Positions 18,629 through 27,188 of a DNA stretch of 64,000 nucleotides are shown piece by piece. Under the pieces are notes generated by a model that was not told the origin of the DNA, searched no databases, and saw only the letters and a program-made list of their open reading frames with translations. This DNA comes from JAEUWI01 sp942492815 (GTDB lineage Bacteria > Hydrogenedentota > Hydrogenedentia > Hydrogenedentales > JAEUWI01). The DNA is taken from contig OW818658.1 of assembly GCA_942492815.1 (NCBI GenBank), positions 4,960,001 through 5,024,000 of the forward strand. Reading direction: 5' to 3'. Made by a program: the position numbers and the translations under genes. Numbering within the stretch: position 1 is the stretch's first letter; each line of letters starts with the position of its first letter.

Positions 18629-19761
18629 CGGGGCCAGATCCGCTTGAGTCGCTCCACGTCCACCGTCTTTGCGGCCTGGTTGATGGCGTGGAGATCGACG
18701 GTTCCCCCGTTCAGCGGCAGGCGCTGCTGGAGCACATCGGGCACCATCCAGGCGTAGGTATCGAGACCGGCGGGCGTGTCGGGCGCGGCAAAGAGTGCCG
18801 CATAGTTCGCGAGCGCGGCAATCCCCACGCCGCTTTCGAAGGCGGCGCTGATCACGACGCGGTTGGAGTGGCCGTGGGTCACGTCGCGGAAGAGCAACTG
18901 GCCCAGGATAGGCGTATGGACCAGCGTGGGCTTCCACACGAGGGCCGCAGCCCCTTCAAACACATCGGCAACGACCCGCTGCGCCAGCGGCGGAGCACTG
19001 CGGCCATGGAGCATGTCGTGGAGGGCATGGATGGACTCGTCGATGGCGTACGGTATACCCGTTGCGCTGCGAAAGGCCGGCAGATCGACCGGGGCACTGC
19101 ACGGTTCTTCGATGTACGCGATGCCCGCATCCGCCGTGGCCTTTCCGAAGAGCACGGCGTCGTCCAGGCTCCACGCCTGGTTCGCATCCAGCCGCAAGGA
19201 TATTTCGGGGCCTACAATCGAACGTACTTCGCGCACCAGACGGATATCCTCGGTCATACTCTCCCGCCCGACCTTCAGCTTCACGGCGCGATAGCCCAGG
19301 GCGGCGGCGCTCACCGCCTTGCCCCGGATTTCCTCCGGGGTTCCCGCGAGCAGTGCATTGAGATGGAGCGATGCATCGCGTCCGGGATCCTTTCGGTGCC
19401 AGGGAGACTTGTTCTCCGAGGCGTCCACCAGAAGGTGCCACGCGGACTCCACTGCAAAATAAGCCGCACTGTGGGCCGTCTTTCCGCTGAACGCCTTGAG
19501 ACGCCGCGGAAAATCCGTATCCAGCGTATCGTCTTTATCGAGGAGATCGGCGGCGGCGGCGAAGAGGGTCTTGCGACATTCCTCCATCGACTCCCGGCTG
19601 AATCCGGGCAGGGGCGCGGCTTCACCCCAGGCGGTGTGGCCGCCCGCGGAGTACAACTTCAGAAGAAAACCGGTGCGCTCGTGGAGCGTGCCACCGCGCA
19701 GGGGGATGGGTCGCGCCAGGGGCAGGGTGTATTGAAAGACTTCCGCTTTGGCGATTCTCAC
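18625..19761 (-). CDS. menC: O-succinylbenzoate synthase
   Basis: This 378-residue enolase-superfamily enzyme dehydrates SHCHC to o-succinylbenzoate. The barrel carries the expected residues: the KxK motif in YRAVKLKVGR, the metal ligands in SLRLDANQAW, IAYIEEPC and PYAIDESIH, and a late Lys in LVWKPTLVH. I chose the GTG at 19761 because it overlaps the menA stop (GTGA) and starts right before the conserved capping-domain strand RIAKAEVFQYTLPL; the longer open frame upstream lies inside menA. Confidence 0.95.
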   Translation of the reverse strand: MRIAKAEVFQYTLPLARPIPLRGGTLHERTGFLLKLYSAGGHTAWGEAAPLPGFSRESMEECRKTLFAAAADLLDKDDTLDTDFPRRLKAFSGKTAHSAAYFAVESAWHLLVDASENKSPWHRKDPGRDASLHLNALLAGTPEEIRGKAVSAAALGYRAVKLKVGRESMTEDIRLVREVRSIVGPEISLRLDANQAWSLDDAVLFGKATADAGIAYIEEPCSAPVDLPAFRSATGIPYAIDESIHALHDMLHGRSAPPLAQRVVADVFEGAAALVWKPTLVHTPILGQLLFRDVTHGHSNRVVISAAFESGVGIAALANYAALFAAPDTPAGLDTYAWMVPDVLQQRLPLNGGTVDLHAINQAAKTVDVERLKRIWPR

Positions 19762-20663
19762 ACGACCCACCCGACCGAAAAGAGCACGCTGAAAAGCAAC
19801 AGCGTCTTGCCCGTGCCCGCCAGGGTGTCGTTGAGTACAACCCCGTCGTTGCTGGTGAAAACATTGCGCATGAGGGGAAGGGCGGGCAACAGGGCCGCGC
19901 ACGACGCCAGCGCAAACCAGTGTCCTCCTGCCTGAATACAAAGATACATCGGCAGAATCACGCCCGCGGCCACGACGCAGAACAGGTACTCCCATCGGGC
20001 GAAGGTCTTGCCGAGACGCACCGCGAGGGTTCGCTTGCCCGTGCGCACGTCGGTATCGGCATCGCGCAGGTTATTCACCGTGAGAATTGCGGTGGAGAAA
20101 AGGCCCGGCATCAATCCGGCAATGAGTACGTCGTTGCTCAAACTAAGAGTCTGCACGTAGTAGGTACCCCCCACCGCCACGGGACCGAAAAAGACGAGCA
20201 CGAAAAGATCACCGAGCCCGAGATAGCCCAGCGGAAAGGGGCCGCCCGTGTACAGCACGCCGCAAAGGACGGACACCACGCCGATGGCCAGGATGGGCCA
20301 TCCGCCACGATACACCAGATAGGCGCCCGGCACAAAGGCGAGACCGAAGACCAGCACCGTGGCGACGAGCATGGTGCGCGGTGAGACCAGCCCCGCCTGT
20401 GTGGCCCGCTTCGGCCCGATGCGTTCTTCCGTGTCCGTGCCCTTCACGAAGTCGAAGTAGTCATTGGCGAAGTTGGTGCCTATCTGGATCAGCAGCGCGC
20501 CCAGCGCCGCGCAGAGGGCCGCCGTCAGGTGAAAGCCACCCGCGGCCTGAGCCATGGCCGACCCAATCAGCACGGGAGTCAAGCCGGCCGCCAGGGTCTT
20601 GGGCCGCGCGGCCATGAGCCAGATCTTCGCAGGATGCACAGGGGTAGCTTTCGTGTCGGTCAC
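19758..20663 (-). CDS. menA: 1,4-dihydroxy-2-naphthoate polyprenyltransferase
   Basis: This 301-residue UbiA-family membrane enzyme attaches the polyprenyl chain to dihydroxynaphthoate. It begins KIWLMAARPKTLAAGLTPVLIGSA, has the first Asp-rich motif NFANDYFDFVKGTD, and the second in VNNLRDADTDVRTGKRTLAVRLG. About eight or nine hydrophobic helices are visible. The start overlaps the menB stop by four bases, and the stop overlaps the menC start by four. Confidence 0.97.
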   Translation of the reverse strand: MTDTKATPVHPAKIWLMAARPKTLAAGLTPVLIGSAMAQAAGGFHLTAALCAALGALLIQIGTNFANDYFDFVKGTDTEERIGPKRATQAGLVSPRTMLVATVLVFGLAFVPGAYLVYRGGWPILAIGVVSVLCGVLYTGGPFPLGYLGLGDLFVLVFFGPVAVGGTYYVQTLSLSNDVLIAGLMPGLFSTAILTVNNLRDADTDVRTGKRTLAVRLGKTFARWEYLFCVVAAGVILPMYLCIQAGGHWFALASCAALLPALPLMRNVFTSNDGVVLNDTLAGTGKTLLLFSVLFSVGWVV

Positions 20664-21484
20664 GGATTTCGCGGAAACTTCGAGAAATCCGGCTTGCGTT
20701 TTTCGTTAAAGGCGTTTCGACCTTCCTGGCCCTCTTCGGTCTGGTAAAAGAGCGAGGTCGCGTTACCCGCCAGCTCCATCAGGCCCGCCTGGCCGTCTTC
20801 ATCGGCGTTCAACGCGGCTTTCAAGCAGCGGATGGCCGTGGGCGAATTGGCGAGAATCTCGCGGCACCACTGCACCGTTTCCTCTTCCAATTGCTCGTAA
20901 GGCACGACGGTATTCACCATGCCCATGTCGAGGGCCTGCTGGGCGTTGTACTGGCGGCAGAGGAACCAGATTTCACGGGCCTTCTTCTGGCCGACCATGC
21001 GCGCGAGGTGCGAGGAGCCGTAGCCCCCGTCGAAAGAGCCCACCTTGGGGCCCGTCTGGCCGAAGATGGCGTTGTCCGCCGCGATGGTGAGATCGCAGAC
21101 CATAGCGAGGATGTTGCCGCCGCCGACGGCGTAGCCCGCCACCATGGCGATCACGGGCTTGGGCAAGGTGCGGATCTGGCGGTGCAGATCGAGCACGTTT
21201 AAGCGGTGCGCGCCGGTGCCGCCGTCTTTATAGCCCGAATCTCCGCGAATTTTCTGATCGCCGCCGGAGCAAAAGGCTTCCTTGCCCTGGCCCGTGAGAA
21301 TGATCACGCCGATGGAGGAATCGAAACGGGCGTCGCGCAGGGCATCGCTGATTTCATCGTTGGTCGTGGGCGTAAAGGCATTGCGGACGTGGGGGCGATT
21401 GATGGTGATCTTCGCGATGCCATCGGCCTTGTGATAGAGGATTTCGGTGTATTCACCGGCCACGGTCCATTCGATGGATGCCAT
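20660..21484 (-). CDS. menB: 1,4-dihydroxy-2-naphthoyl-CoA synthase
   Basis: This 274-residue crotonase-family enzyme cyclises o-succinylbenzoyl-CoA. Typical motifs are INRPHVRNAFTPTT, EAFCSGGDQKIRG, AMVAGYAVGGGNILAMVCDL and GPKVGSFDGGYGSSHLAR, the last two forming the oxyanion hole and active-site loop. AAGGAA precedes the ATG. An intrinsic-terminator-like hairpin lies between it and menDH, so its expression may be tuned separately. Confidence 0.97.
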   Translation of the reverse strand: MASIEWTVAGEYTEILYHKADGIAKITINRPHVRNAFTPTTNDEISDALRDARFDSSIGVIILTGQGKEAFCSGGDQKIRGDSGYKDGGTGAHRLNVLDLHRQIRTLPKPVIAMVAGYAVGGGNILAMVCDLTIAADNAIFGQTGPKVGSFDGGYGSSHLARMVGQKKAREIWFLCRQYNAQQALDMGMVNTVVPYEQLEEETVQWCREILANSPTAIRCLKAALNADEDGQAGLMELAGNATSLFYQTEEGQEGRNAFNEKRKPDFSKFPRNP

Positions 21485-21503
21485 GCTGATTCCTTCCTGA
21501 TAA

Positions 21504-21541
21504 AAAGGCCCGGCGATACAAAAAAAGAGGCGCGGGCCTTT
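21504..21541 (-). terminator. Terminator/attenuator-like hairpin between menDH and menB
   Basis: On the minus strand AAAGGCCCG and CGGGCCTTT form a perfect 9-base stem around a 20-base loop, followed by TTTATC, about 20 bases before the menB start. The U-run is short, so it may act as a partial terminator or as an mRNA end stabiliser. Confidence 0.5.
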
Positions 21542-21607
21542 GCGGTTGTGGTGATGGGTGACCCCCGTAGTTTAGCAGGAACAGGTCGCCCCCCGCACGC
21601 ACCCGGC

Positions 21608-24208
21608 TCAGTTTGCGAGCAGGAAGGCCCGCACGACGGTAAGCCATGCGACTGGATTTTCCAGATGGACATTGTGTCCGCAGCCGCTGAAAACTTCCTG
21701 GGCCATGACGGGACAGGCGCGACACATATCTTCCGCGATGATGGAAAACTTGCGGTCCTGCTCGCCGGTGATCAACAGCGTGGGCGTGGCATATTCCGGC
21801 AGCGAGGGCCAGAGATCGGGCTGCACGCCCGTGCCGAGGGCGCGGATTGATCGGGCCAGCAGCGCGGGAGAACCGTGGGCGTGTCGCCGGGCAATCAGTA
21901 TGGCCAGGGTTTCCGGGTGCTGCTGCAACGTCGCGAAGAGGGGCTGCTCATACCATTCTTCGAGAAAGGCGCGGAATTCGGGGCTGCGGGGCGCCATGGC
22001 CGCGAGGCGTAGGGCCAGAGCCGCGTCCTGGGCTGCACGCGTTTTACGCTTCTCGGGGGTATCGAGGCCGGGCGAGGCCGATTCCAGCACCACGCGGGAA
22101 AAGCGTTCGGGGTAGTGTACGGCCAGGTAGAGCGCCAGGCGGCCACCCATGGAGTAACCCGCGAGCGCCAGCCGTTCGATACCCGCCGCGTCCAAACCGG
22201 CGACGATGCCCGCCGCGCAGGCGGCCATGCCCTGGGCTTCCACAGCCCAGCCCCGCCATCCGGGACCGTGCCCCGGGAGGTTGACGGCCAGCACATGAAA
22301 GTTCGTGCCCAGGGTCTGGGCCACGGCCATCCAGTCTTCCGTTGCGCCCAGAAATCCGTGGAGCAGCAGGAGCGGCGGTTGCGCGGCCGTGCCCGCCAGC
22401 GTTACGGGGCAGATGGGTTCGAGACCGCGCTCCCCCGGCACGTCCCGGCGGTTCAAGGCCTCGCGCAGGCGCGCATGGATGGTCTCGTGCACCCCGCGCG
22501 AGGTGTAGCGATTCGCAGTAATCTCGATGAGCGTGGGGCCCGACGTCGCGACGGCTTCATCAAGGGCCGCGCTGAATTCGGCCAGACTCGCGGGCCTGCG
22601 ATAGGGCAGGTTAAACATGGTGGCCGCACCGGGAAAGCTCAGGCCATGGGGTGTGCCGAAGCACGCTTCAAAATGCTCCTGGTGACGCGCGATCGGCAGG
22701 TGATGAAAGATACCGCCGCCGTCGTTGTTGATTAGCACCAGCACGAAAGGGCTGTCCACGAGTTTCAGCAGCGCGAGAGAGTTCAGATCGTGAAGGGCCG
22801 TTAGGTCACCAACCAGCGCGATGGTGGGCCGCCCCGAGGCCAGGGCCATACCCGCCGCCGTGGCAATGTTGCCGTCGATCCCGCTGGCGCCCCGGTTGGC
22901 CGCCATGGCTACGTCGGGATGCGGCGGCAGGCCATAGCTGTCCATCAGCCGGACCGGCATGGAATTGCCCAGGAAGATAAGCCCATGAGCCGGGGCCTGC
23001 TCGGCGATGAGCCGGGCCACGCCGATTTCTGACAGAGTCTCCTGTCCCGCATGCCACTTGTTCAGCGCCGCGCGACATTGCTGATCGCGCCAGGCCAGGG
23101 CCTGGGGCAGGGCCACGTCGGGCCGCTCATCCAACTCGGCGCCCAGACTGGACACGAGTGCACCAACGGACAGGGGTATCCTCATGGAGACGAGATGGCC
23201 AGGGTCGAGGCGCTCCGCTCCGGGAGCGACCCGCACATAGCGGGGCCGGATCTGGGCGATGAAGCCTTGCAGACGCTTGGAGGTCACAGGCCCTCCTACG
23301 TGAATGACCATGGAAGGTCGCCAGTCGTCTTCGAGGGCCGCATCGAGCAGGAGCAGGTCGCCGCAGCCGAGAAGCAGGGGCATATCACGATGGCCGCGAA
23401 GTCCGGCACAGGCATCGGCGAATACCGGCCAGCCAAGTTTCCGGGCCAGCGCCGCCGCCTGCGTTGTTTCACCCGCGTGGTTCAAGGCCCCCACCACCAG
23501 CAGCCCAGTCGAGGTTATCCGGATTGCGGCAAGGAGTTCGGCGCGGGTGGATTCCTCCAAATGGCCGGGCGCGGACACCACACGGGTGTAGGGGCTTCGT
23601 CCGGCACGCCAGAGGGCCAGGGAGTCCAGATAGCCGGGCGGGATAGAATCGTCGGGTACAGGCGCAAGGGGTTCGCGAAACTGGACGTTGAGATGTACCG
23701 GACCGCTGTCGGGCCCGAGGCTGCGGGCATGGGCCTGATCCACCGTGGTCAGCAGAAACGCCGGATCGATGTCCGCGGCCGGACAGGGAATCTGGGCGTC
23801 CCAGCGCACATAACAACCGAAGAGATCCGCCTGATGGATGGCCTGATTCGCGCCGCAATCCAGCAACTCCGGCGGGCGATCCGCCGTAATGACGATGAGC
23901 GGAACGCCCGAGGCCTCCGCCTCGACAATGGCGGGCCAATAGTTCGCCGCCGCGCTGCCCGAGGTGCAGAGTAGCACGACGGGCCCGCCAATGCGCTTGG
24001 CCAAACCCAGCGCGAAGAAGCCCGCGCCACGCTCGTCGAAGTGCACCCATTGTTGCGCACCACCATGGCGGGCGACGCTGAGCGCCAGGGGCGAATTGCG
24101 CGATCCGGGCGAGAGCACAAAACCCGACACGCCCAGACGGATCAATTCCTCCACCAGCAGCCCGCTCCACGCGTAATTGATATTGGGCCAATCAGGCGGA
24201 TTCGTCAT
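21608..24208 (-). CDS. MenD-MenH fusion (SEPHCHC synthase / SHCHC synthase)
   Basis: The 866-residue product joins two consecutive menaquinone enzymes. Residues 1 to about 590 are MenD, a thiamine-diphosphate enzyme (VLSPGSRNSPLAL, HFDERGAGFFALGLAKR, CTSGSAAANYWPAI, and the ThDP/Mg region GDLTALHDLNSLAL...NNDGGGIFHHLP). Residues about 605-866 are an alpha/beta hydrolase of the MenH type with LLLHGFLGATEDW, a nucleophile elbow GYSMGG (Ser near 686), an Asp in ITGEQD and a His in GCGHNVHLENP. MenD makes SEPHCHC and MenH eliminates pyruvate from it, so the fusion could channel the intermediate. No frameshift or internal stop separates the halves. It overlaps the menF stop by 17 bases. Confidence 0.95.
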   Translation of the reverse strand: MTNPPDWPNINYAWSGLLVEELIRLGVSGFVLSPGSRNSPLALSVARHGGAQQWVHFDERGAGFFALGLAKRIGGPVVLLCTSGSAAANYWPAIVEAEASGVPLIVITADRPPELLDCGANQAIHQADLFGCYVRWDAQIPCPAADIDPAFLLTTVDQAHARSLGPDSGPVHLNVQFREPLAPVPDDSIPPGYLDSLALWRAGRSPYTRVVSAPGHLEESTRAELLAAIRITSTGLLVVGALNHAGETTQAAALARKLGWPVFADACAGLRGHRDMPLLLGCGDLLLLDAALEDDWRPSMVIHVGGPVTSKRLQGFIAQIRPRYVRVAPGAERLDPGHLVSMRIPLSVGALVSSLGAELDERPDVALPQALAWRDQQCRAALNKWHAGQETLSEIGVARLIAEQAPAHGLIFLGNSMPVRLMDSYGLPPHPDVAMAANRGASGIDGNIATAAGMALASGRPTIALVGDLTALHDLNSLALLKLVDSPFVLVLINNDGGGIFHHLPIARHQEHFEACFGTPHGLSFPGAATMFNLPYRRPASLAEFSAALDEAVATSGPTLIEITANRYTSRGVHETIHARLREALNRRDVPGERGLEPICPVTLAGTAAQPPLLLLHGFLGATEDWMAVAQTLGTNFHVLAVNLPGHGPGWRGWAVEAQGMAACAAGIVAGLDAAGIERLALAGYSMGGRLALYLAVHYPERFSRVVLESASPGLDTPEKRKTRAAQDAALALRLAAMAPRSPEFRAFLEEWYEQPLFATLQQHPETLAILIARRHAHGSPALLARSIRALGTGVQPDLWPSLPEYATPTLLITGEQDRKFSIIAEDMCRACPVMAQEVFSGCGHNVHLENPVAWLTVVRAFLLAN

Positions 24209-25610
24209 AGAGCGCCTCCAGAAAACTGCTCATCTTGGCCTCAACCTCTTCCCATTCCGCAGTGGCCGAGGAACCGGGCACGATACCCGCCCCCGAATAG
24301 AGTGCCAGGGTGTTGCCTTCAATCAGGCCCGATCGGATCCCCACGCAGAATTCGGCATCGTCAAAACCCACCCAGCCGACGGGCGCGGCATAGACGCCCC
24401 GGTCGAAGGGTTCGTGGGCCGCCAGCCACGCGAGAGCCTTGTGGCGCGGCACGCCCCCCACGGCGGGCGTCGGGTGCAAGGCCTCGATCAGTGCGGCGTC
24501 CGCGTCATGATTCTTCAGGATGCCCTCGATGTAGCTGTGCAGGTGCTGAACCTTGCGCAAGGGCATCAGCGACGGGGCCAGATCGTAACTCATGGACGAG
24601 CACAAGCGGCCAAAGTTTTCCCGGAGCATACGCACCACAAAACGATGTTCTCGGAGCTCCTTGTCATCGCCGAGGAGTTCCTCGCCCAGGGCCGCGTCTT
24701 CTTCCGGAGTGGTGCCCCGGGGGCGGGTGCCCGCCAGGGCCTCGCTCTGCAGGTAGACGTTGTTGCGGTGATACAGGCGCTCCGGGGAAGCGCCCAGAAA
24801 GGCGCGGTCCGGCTTGGGGTGAAAGCAGAAGAAGTAGGCCTGGGCCGAATGGGCAACGAGCCTGCGCAGCATGCCCACGGCATCGAGGGGCTCCGTGGTG
24901 TCAAACTGAAACTCGGTTTCCCGTGCCAGCACCACCTTTTCCATTTCGTGCCCGGCCAGCGCCTCAAGGGCGCTATCGATCAGGGTATTCCACCGCTGCC
25001 GGTCGGGCAGGTCAACGCGGCCCGAAAGGGGCGGAAGATAACAACGGGGTGGCGCTTCGCATGGGCCCCACTGCCCGGCCAGGGCCTCAATGCATTGCAG
25101 GGCCTGAGCGTCGGCGTCGGGCGTCCCTTTGCGCACCGTGCAGGCCAGCCAGTACTTCTGGTCGCAGCGGAATACTTCCACCTGGGGAGCGATGAATCGG
25201 TAGGCCTTGAAATTCCGCCAGCGCCCGGAGGCCTCCTGACCATCCCGAAATCGAAAGCCCCCATAGTAGCGGAGGTTGGGCCACTCGATGGAAAGGCACC
25301 GGCGCATATGGGCGAAGAGCCCCGGCAGATCAACCCGAGACTCGGGCACGAGCACATCGGCCTCGCCGATACCGGCCATTTCAAAGTCGCCGCCGCGGCT
25401 GGCCCAATAGTAGTGGCTCGTATCCCGCTGGGCGTGGAGCCATTCCAGGGGGGCCAGTGGCGCCACCCGAAGCTCCGCGCGCACGAGTACGCCGGGACTG
25501 TCCTGATCCGACGCGAGCCGATCACGCAGGCGGGCGACCAGTTCCAGGAGCGCGGCTCCGGAGGCGATGCAGTCCAATCCTTCGGCATCTTGAAGCGTGG
25601 TCGTGGGCAC
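24192..25610 (-). CDS. menF: Isochorismate synthase
   Basis: This 472-residue chorismate-utilising enzyme isomerises chorismate to isochorismate, the committed step for menaquinone. The C-terminal catalytic half has EMEKVVLARE, SPERLYHRNNVYLQSEALAGTRPRG, HRFVVRMLRENF, HLHSYIEG, and HPTPAVGGVPRHKAL...FDRGVYAAPVGWVG, all typical of MenF/EntC. A GTG start at 25610 is the first in the open frame. It leads a six-gene operon and overlaps menDH at its 3' end. A siderophore role is unlikely because the rest of the operon is menaquinone-specific. Confidence 0.95.
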   Translation of the reverse strand: MPTTTLQDAEGLDCIASGAALLELVARLRDRLASDQDSPGVLVRAELRVAPLAPLEWLHAQRDTSHYYWASRGGDFEMAGIGEADVLVPESRVDLPGLFAHMRRCLSIEWPNLRYYGGFRFRDGQEASGRWRNFKAYRFIAPQVEVFRCDQKYWLACTVRKGTPDADAQALQCIEALAGQWGPCEAPPRCYLPPLSGRVDLPDRQRWNTLIDSALEALAGHEMEKVVLARETEFQFDTTEPLDAVGMLRRLVAHSAQAYFFCFHPKPDRAFLGASPERLYHRNNVYLQSEALAGTRPRGTTPEEDAALGEELLGDDKELREHRFVVRMLRENFGRLCSSMSYDLAPSLMPLRKVQHLHSYIEGILKNHDADAALIEALHPTPAVGGVPRHKALAWLAAHEPFDRGVYAAPVGWVGFDDAEFCVGIRSGLIEGNTLALYSGAGIVPGSSATAEWEEVEAKMSSFLEALYDESA

Positions 25611-25689
25611 GGGAAGAGGATGGACTCCGGTCTTGACGGGGTACAGGGATTGGCGGTTGTACCGACGCGGAAATTGCGGTCGTAGAGCA

Positions 25690-25719
25690 ATTGTAGGTCA
25701 TGCCCGCCGGAGTGCGCAA
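25690..25719 (-). promoter_or_regulatory. Candidate sigma-70 promoter for the men operon
   Basis: On the minus strand TTGCGC (25719-25714) and TACAAT (25695-25690) are 18 bases apart, about 75 bases upstream of the menF GTG. It is the best match in the divergent region shared with the beta-CASP gene. Confidence 0.4.
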
Positions 25720-25767
25720 CTCACTTCGGCCCCCCGACACGAGGGGGATATCGATATTTGCCTGTTT

Positions 25768-25797
25768 TTGACTTTTTAGGCCCGAAGCCGGTATAAT
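25768..25797 (+). promoter_or_regulatory. Near-consensus promoter overlapping the apparent start of the beta-CASP gene
   Basis: TTGACT (25768-25773) and a perfect TATAAT (25792-25797) are separated by 18 bases. The TATAAT includes the first two bases of the ATG at 25796, so that ATG would lie upstream of the transcription start. The expected start site, near 25804, leaves only a few bases before the ATG at 25808. Confidence 0.6.
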
Positions 25798-25807
25798 GTT
25801 GAGTTCT

Positions 25808-27184
25808 ATGGACTCTGCTAAAACGATTCAACTCACCGTGCTGGGCGGCGGTGGTGAGGTGGGAGCAAATTGCTTCCAACTCACAATTAACGGCCAGCAC
25901 ATCCTGCTCGACTCCGGGACCCATCCCAAGAAGGATGGGCTCGGTGCTCTGCCTGTTTTCTCCCTGCTCCGGCGTGCGCCCGAGGTGCTGCTGGTGACCC
26001 ACGCCCACCAGGATCACTGCGGCTCTATTCCCTACCTGATGCGCCAGTATCCCGGCATCACGGCCCACGCCACCCACCCCACAGTGAAGGTCGTGGATCG
26101 CATGCTTCACAACAGCGTGTCGGTCATGGGACTCCTCGCCCGGGAACGCGGCGTGGCCGACTATCCCCTCTACGAGCACGAAGACGTGGACTACGCCATG
26201 CAGCGCTTCGAGGGCCACGATTTTGAAGAACCGTTCAAGCTTCCCCTGTCCACCCCCGTTACGGCAACCTTCCGCCGTGCCGGCCACGTGCTCGGTGCGG
26301 CAAGCATCCTGATCAAAGCGCCGGGACATACGGTTTATTACACGGGCGACATCTGCGAAACGGCCCAGGAGCTGATCGACGGGTTTTCGCCCCTCGATCC
26401 TTCGGTGAAGGTGGACACGCTCATTATCGAGGCCACCCACGGCGCCAACGAGCACGCCGGCGTACACCACTATCAAGATGAAATCTACCGCATGGGCGAG
26501 GATATCAACATCGTCCTGGAACGGGGCGGCGCGGTTCTTATTCCGAGTTTTGCCCTGGGGCGCACGCAGGAAGTGCTCAACTTCGTGGCGCGCCTCCAGG
26601 AAGAAGGCCGGATACCCCAGGTACCCATCTACGCCTCCGGTCTCGGCCGCGCGGTCTATGAACTCTACGATAAGTACTTCGAATATCTGAAGCCCGGCGC
26701 GGTCCTCCGCCCGCTGGACGATTTTGATCGCATTGGCAACGTCTGGAAGCCGGGCGTGGCCAAGAAGCTCATCTCGGAGCCCTGCATTATCGTGGCGACT
26801 TCCGGAATGATGCTGGAGAATACCCCCTCCGCCATGATCGCGGAGGAAATGGTCCAGTCGACCCACCACGGCATCTTCTTCGTGGGCTACCTGGACCACG
26901 AGACGCTTGGCTACAAGCTGCTCCATGCATCGCCTGGCGATGAACTGCTTTTCGGCCTGGAGAATGCCCGGGTCCCCGTTTCGCTCACGAACATCAAGCG
27001 CTTCTCGTTCAGCGGCCACGCGCCCCGGGAGACTCTGCGCGGCGTGATCGAACACATCAAGCCGAAGAATATCATCTTTGTCCACGGTGATCGCCCCGCG
27101 ATTGACTGGATGAAAGAGCATGCGGGCGCAGGCTACAACGCCTTTGCACCGGATATCGGCCAGTCGATCACGCTGGAGGCCTGA
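25808..27184 (+). CDS. Beta-CASP metallo-beta-lactamase-fold nuclease-like protein
   Basis: The 458-residue product has the MBL-fold metal motif THAHQDHCG, an early GGGGEVGANC strand-loop, a second metal region (GHVLGAASILI with YYTGDI), then a beta-CASP insertion with ALGRTQEVLNFVARLQEE and the C-terminal SGHAPRETL and FVHGD motifs. This matches the RNase J/CPSF-73-like RNA-processing hydrolases. Members can be endo- or 5' exonucleases. I use the ATG at 25808 because the -10 box of the only strong promoter overlaps the ATG at 25796. It is followed four bases later by an acyltransferase gene and aroD. Confidence 0.88.
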   Translation: MDSAKTIQLTVLGGGGEVGANCFQLTINGQHILLDSGTHPKKDGLGALPVFSLLRRAPEVLLVTHAHQDHCGSIPYLMRQYPGITAHATHPTVKVVDRMLHNSVSVMGLLARERGVADYPLYEHEDVDYAMQRFEGHDFEEPFKLPLSTPVTATFRRAGHVLGAASILIKAPGHTVYYTGDICETAQELIDGFSPLDPSVKVDTLIIEATHGANEHAGVHHYQDEIYRMGEDINIVLERGGAVLIPSFALGRTQEVLNFVARLQEEGRIPQVPIYASGLGRAVYELYDKYFEYLKPGAVLRPLDDFDRIGNVWKPGVAKKLISEPCIIVATSGMMLENTPSAMIAEEMVQSTHHGIFFVGYLDHETLGYKLLHASPGDELLFGLENARVPVSLTNIKRFSFSGHAPRETLRGVIEHIKPKNIIFVHGDRPAIDWMKEHAGAGYNAFAPDIGQSITLEA

Positions 27185-27188
27185 GTCC

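Noticed and set aside
18629..18937. N-terminal extension of menE
   Set aside because: It lies inside menC in another frame; the ATG at 18628 overlaps the menC stop, as at the other men junctions.
19762..19995. N-terminal extension of menC
   Set aside because: It lies inside menA; the GTG at 19761 gives a standard-length MenC starting at its conserved first strand.
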